A stretch of DNA of 40,881 nucleotides. Source: Pseudomonas sp. TH10 (GTDB lineage: Bacteria > Pseudomonadota > Gammaproteobacteria > Pseudomonadales > Pseudomonadaceae). The translations under genes were made by a program, and so were the position numbers. Positions 38,321 to 40,881 of the stretch are shown here, piece by piece; positions within the stretch are counted from its first letter, which is position 1; each line of letters starts with the position of its first letter. A model generated the notes under the pieces. That model worked only from the letters and a program-made list of their open reading frames with translations, was not told where the DNA came from and searched no databases. The stretch spans positions 1 through 40,881 of the forward strand of contig NZ_JAEKEG010000031.1 in the NCBI RefSeq assembly GCF_016651255.1, in the 5' to 3' direction.

Positions 38321-39250
38321 ATGACGTCATTCGATCGTTTTCAAGCCGAACCCACTGCTGACATGGAAAAGCAGCGCGCGGAACTGGCGGCGATCATCCG
38401 CCGCAACACGCTGGATGATGGCACCTATGCCACGGCCGTCGGCTCGCTGTTCATGTCACGCCACACCCAATCCCACGACTTTGCCCCGGTGCTCGCGCAA
38501 CCGGCGCTGTGCATCATGGCGCAAGGTCGCAAAGAGGTGCGGCTGGCCGATGAGTACTTCAATTACGATCCGCTGAATTATCTGGTGGTGTCGGTTTCGA
38601 TGCCGCTGAGCGGGCGCGTGGTTAACGTGTCGCCGGAGAATCCGATCCTCGCCGTGCGCCTGGACATCGACCCGGCAGAAATCACCGCGCTGATCGCCGA
38701 CGCCGGCCCCATGGGCGTGCCGACGCGCCCTACCGGGCGTGGTTTGTATGTCGAGCAGATCGACAGTTCGATGCTCGATGCGGTGCTGCGTCTGGCGCGC
38801 CTGCTCGATGCGCCGAAAGACATCGCCATGCTCGCGCCGCTGATTCGCCGCGAGATTCTCTACCGTCTGCTGCGTAGCCCGCAGGGCCATCGTTTGTATG
38901 AGATTGCGATTGCCAACAGCCAGAGCCATCGCATCAGCCAAGCAATCAAATGGCTCAACGGCAACTTTGAACAGCCGCTGCGTATTGATGATTTGGCCAA
39001 AGAAGTGAATCTGAGCGTGTCGACGCTGCATCACCGGTTCAAGGCGATGACGGCAATGAGTCCGTTGCAGTATCAGAAGCAGTTGCGCCTGCAAGAGGCG
39101 CGGCGGTTGATGCTCGCCGAAGGGCTGGATGCGTCGGCGGCGGGGTATCGAGTGGGGTATGAGAGCCCGTCGCAGTTCAGCCGGGAGTACAGCCGGCTGT
39201 TCGGTGCGCCGCCGTTAAGGGATTTGGCGCGGTTGCGGTTGTCGGTGTAA
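38321..39250 (+). CDS. AraC family transcriptional regulator
   Basis: A 309-aa regulator with an AraC_N (PF06719-type) N-terminal ligand domain (YATAVGSLFMSRHTQSHDFAPVLAQPALCIMAQGRKEVRL...YLVVSVSMPLSGRVV). The C-terminal double HTH (SQAIKWLNGNFEQPLRIDDLAKEVNLSVSTLHHRFKAMTAMSPLQYQKQLRLQEARRLM...GYESPSQFSREYSRLFG) is complete. The ATG at 38321 has GAGG at good distance; the frame is open further upstream but lacks a ribosome site there. Target genes are likely adjacent: the ABM gene or the ABC operon. Confidence 0.9.
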   Translation: MTSFDRFQAEPTADMEKQRAELAAIIRRNTLDDGTYATAVGSLFMSRHTQSHDFAPVLAQPALCIMAQGRKEVRLADEYFNYDPLNYLVVSVSMPLSGRVVNVSPENPILAVRLDIDPAEITALIADAGPMGVPTRPTGRGLYVEQIDSSMLDAVLRLARLLDAPKDIAMLAPLIRREILYRLLRSPQGHRLYEIAIANSQSHRISQAIKWLNGNFEQPLRIDDLAKEVNLSVSTLHHRFKAMTAMSPLQYQKQLRLQEARRLMLAEGLDASAAGYRVGYESPSQFSREYSRLFGAPPLRDLARLRLSV

Positions 39251-39274
39251 TCCAAATAGTGTCGGGTGGCCACT

Positions 39275-39358
39275 GGCCTCATCGCGGGCAAGCCCGCTCC
39301 CACAGTGATCTGTAGCGTTCACAGAACCTGTGGGAGCGGGCTTGCCCGCGATGAGGCC
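39275..39358. repeat. REP-like inverted pair F
   Basis: Perfect 30-bp arms at 39275-39304 and 39329-39358 (core GCGGGCAAGCCCGC), between the convergent AraC gene and ABC ATPase gene. The longest perfect REP pair of the window. Confidence 0.92.
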
Positions 39359-39382
39359 GCAAAGGCCGCCATCGAATCTGGA

Positions 39383-40437
39383 TCAGGCGCCGAGCACCCG
39401 GCACGCCTCGGCCGGCAGGGTCACCGATACCGGGTTGCCGATGCTCAGGCCGAAGCCCTGGCAAGGCGTACTCAAGGCAGTAAACGACACCCCCGAACAC
39501 TCCACCGTGGTTTCAATCGTCGCGCCGATGTCGCGCACGAACGTCACCCTGCCGAGCAGACGGTTTCCCGCCGTGGCCTGGGGCTGCGACAGCTGGAGGT
39601 CCTCGGGACGAATCAGCATCTTGACCTTCGCCCCCGCCACTATGCTGCTGCAGATCGGCACTTGCAGGGCGTCCCCCCGGGCAAACCGACCTTGCCATTG
39701 CCCAGCGCCGTAGCCGGGAAAATGTTGCCCGAGCCGATGAAGTCGGCAACGAACTCGTTGGCCGGATGCCGGTAAATCTCGATGGGCGTCCCGACCTGCT
39801 GTACCCGATGTTCGCCCAACACGACGACGATATCGGCCATGGTCATGGCCTCACGCTGGTCGTGGGTGACCATGATGGTGGTGATGTTCAGGCGCTGTTG
39901 CAGTTGGCGGATTTCTACCTGCATCGATTCCCGCAGCTTGGCGTCCAGCGCCGACAGCGGTTCATCCAGCAACAGGATTTTCGGGTGTGAGGCAATTGCC
40001 CGGGCGATCGCCACGCGCTGGCGTTGCCCGCCGGACAACTTGGACACCGGGCGATCAATCATCTCCTGCAACTGAATCAGCTGCAGCAACTCCACCACCC
40101 GCGCCTGTTGATCAGCCTTGCTGACCCCACGCAGCTTCAAAGGGTAAGCGATGTTCTCCCCCACGGTCATGTGCGGAAACAGCGCCAGGGATTGGAACAC
40201 CATGCCGAAATTGCGCAGATGCGCCGGGGTGTGGCCGATGTCTTCACCGTCCAGGCGGATCTCCCCGCCCGAGAGGGTTTCGAGCCCGGCGATCATGCGC
40301 AGCAGGGTGGTTTTCCCGCAGCCCGAGGGGCCGAGAAAACACACCAGCTTGCCCTCGGGCAAATGCAGGTTCACATCCTTGACCGCGCAGGCCGAGCCGT
40401 AGTGTTTTTCGACGTTTTCCAGAATCAGACCAGTCAT
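39383..40437 (-). pseudogene. Polyamine-type ABC transporter ATPase (PotA-like), frameshifted
   Basis: An ABC ATPase of about 351 aa in two frames. The N-terminal domain is complete: Walker A GPSGCGKT (36-43), Q-loop FQSLALFPHM, signature LSGGQRQRVAIARAIA, Walker B ILLLDEPLSALDA and H-loop MVTHDQREAM. It resembles PotA/FbpC/UgpC-type importers. The C-terminal TOBE domain continues in another frame (VPICSSIVAGAKVKMLIRPEDLQLSQPQ). The break is in the six-base C run 39673-39678; one missing C restores frame. The start MTGLILENVEKHYG at 40437 has GAGGTG upstream. It is next to a permease gene of the same operon. Confidence 0.87.
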
Positions 40438-40450
40438 GTTGCACCTCAAA

Positions 40451-40881
40451 TCAAAAGGAAACGCCGCCCTCGCCCACCAGCTTCTCCAACGCCCAGATCA
40501 GGACGAAGTCGATCAGCACGATCAGCACGGCAAAGGAAAAGACAGTCGGGTCAAGCGATGACACGGTGCGGCTGTACATCCAGATAGGCACGGTCATGAC
40601 ATCAATGGTGTAGAGGAAGTAGGTCACGGTGAACTCGTTGAACGAGACGATGAACGCCAACAGCATCCCCGCCAGGATTCCCGACTTCATCAACGGCACC
40701 ACCACGTCAACGATCGCCCGGGTGGGCGACGCGCCGAGCATCTGCGCAGCCTCTTCGACCTCACTGCCGATGGACAGCATCGCTGCGGTGCAATTCTTCA
40801 CCACGAAGGGTAATGCCAGGATCACGTGCGCAATCACCAGGCGCGAGGTGGTCATCTGGAACGGCAGGCTGTCGAAAACCA
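40451..40881 (-). CDS. ABC transporter permease, PotC-like (5' end outside window)
   Basis: C-terminal 143 codons of a BPD-type inner-membrane permease. The EAA loop is EEAAQMLGASPTRAIVDVVVPLMKSGILAGMLLAFIVSFNEF, which couples to the ATPase encoded 13 nt downstream. Strongly PotC/polyamine-like (FNEFTVTYFL). The frame is open to the window edge (VFDSLPFQ before the first internal Met), so the gene is truncated by the window. Substrate is probably a polyamine or a related cation; this is inferred from family. Confidence 0.9.
   Translation of the reverse strand, partial: VFDSLPFQMTTSRLVIAHVILALPFVVKNCTAAMLSIGSEVEEAAQMLGASPTRAIVDVVVPLMKSGILAGMLLAFIVSFNEFTVTYFLYTIDVMTVPIWMYSRTVSSLDPTVFSFAVLIVLIDFVLIWALEKLVGEGGVSF

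Overview
The window is a high-GC, gene-dense chromosomal segment that reads as a Pseudomonas of the P. fluorescens group. The evidence is an MvaT-type (not H-NS-type) nucleoid protein, a SadC-like diguanylate cyclase beside a ferredoxin-reductase-like gene and fumarase, a Pct-like amino-acid chemoreceptor, DciA instead of DnaC, and many paired REP-like inverted repeats carrying the Pseudomonas GCGAGCxxGCTCGC / GCGGGCaaGCCCGC cores. I saw no phage, IS, integron, CRISPR array, tRNA or rRNA. Most of the window is core genome.

Layout. (1) 1-7.4 kb: end of a sensor histidine kinase and a PduO-type cobalamin adenosyltransferase (+). Then, on the minus strand, secA, argJ, a GST and a Nudix/MutT protein fused to a degenerate thiamine-phosphate-synthase-like domain. 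(2) 7.7-9.7 kb: dciA converges on a HerA-like ATPase, with a near-perfect 56-bp palindrome between them. (3) 9.9-14.8 kb: a Pct-like chemoreceptor, then a three-gene overlapping operon (glycosyltransferase, DUF2334 deacetylase, flippase-like integral membrane protein) that looks like a glycolipid pathway. (4) 14.8-18.2 kb: a small acidic protein, purU, mvaT, sbcB. (5) 18.4-25.1 kb: a translationally coupled six-gene operon RDD / SpoIIM-like / DUF4129 / DUF4350 / MoxR AAA+ / DUF58, followed by a convergent PilZ gene and a small lipoprotein. (6) 26.3-31.7 kb: pykA, a ferredoxin-reductase-like gene, sadC, class I fumarase. (7) 31.8-36.5 kb: a DctB/DctD-type two-component system and an alpha-ketoglutarate/dicarboxylate permease. 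The permease has a textbook sigma-54 promoter with two upstream dyads 32 bp apart. (8) 36.7-40.9 kb: flavin reductase, two small proteins, an AraC regulator and the start of a polyamine-type ABC transporter locus.

Five genes carry a single frameshift each: the chemoreceptor, the glycosyltransferase, the flippase-like gene, the ferredoxin reductase and the ABC ATPase. All five lie in or next to short homopolymers, and all are otherwise intact on both sides. Single-base changes restore family-typical lengths. This pattern looks more like residual sequencing indels than gene decay, but the sequence alone cannot settle it.

The most interesting systems are the MoxR/DUF58 membrane operon, whose function is not well described; the glycolipid-type operon; and the regulatory architecture in front of the permease. 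I did not find a clearly novel defence or mobile system.
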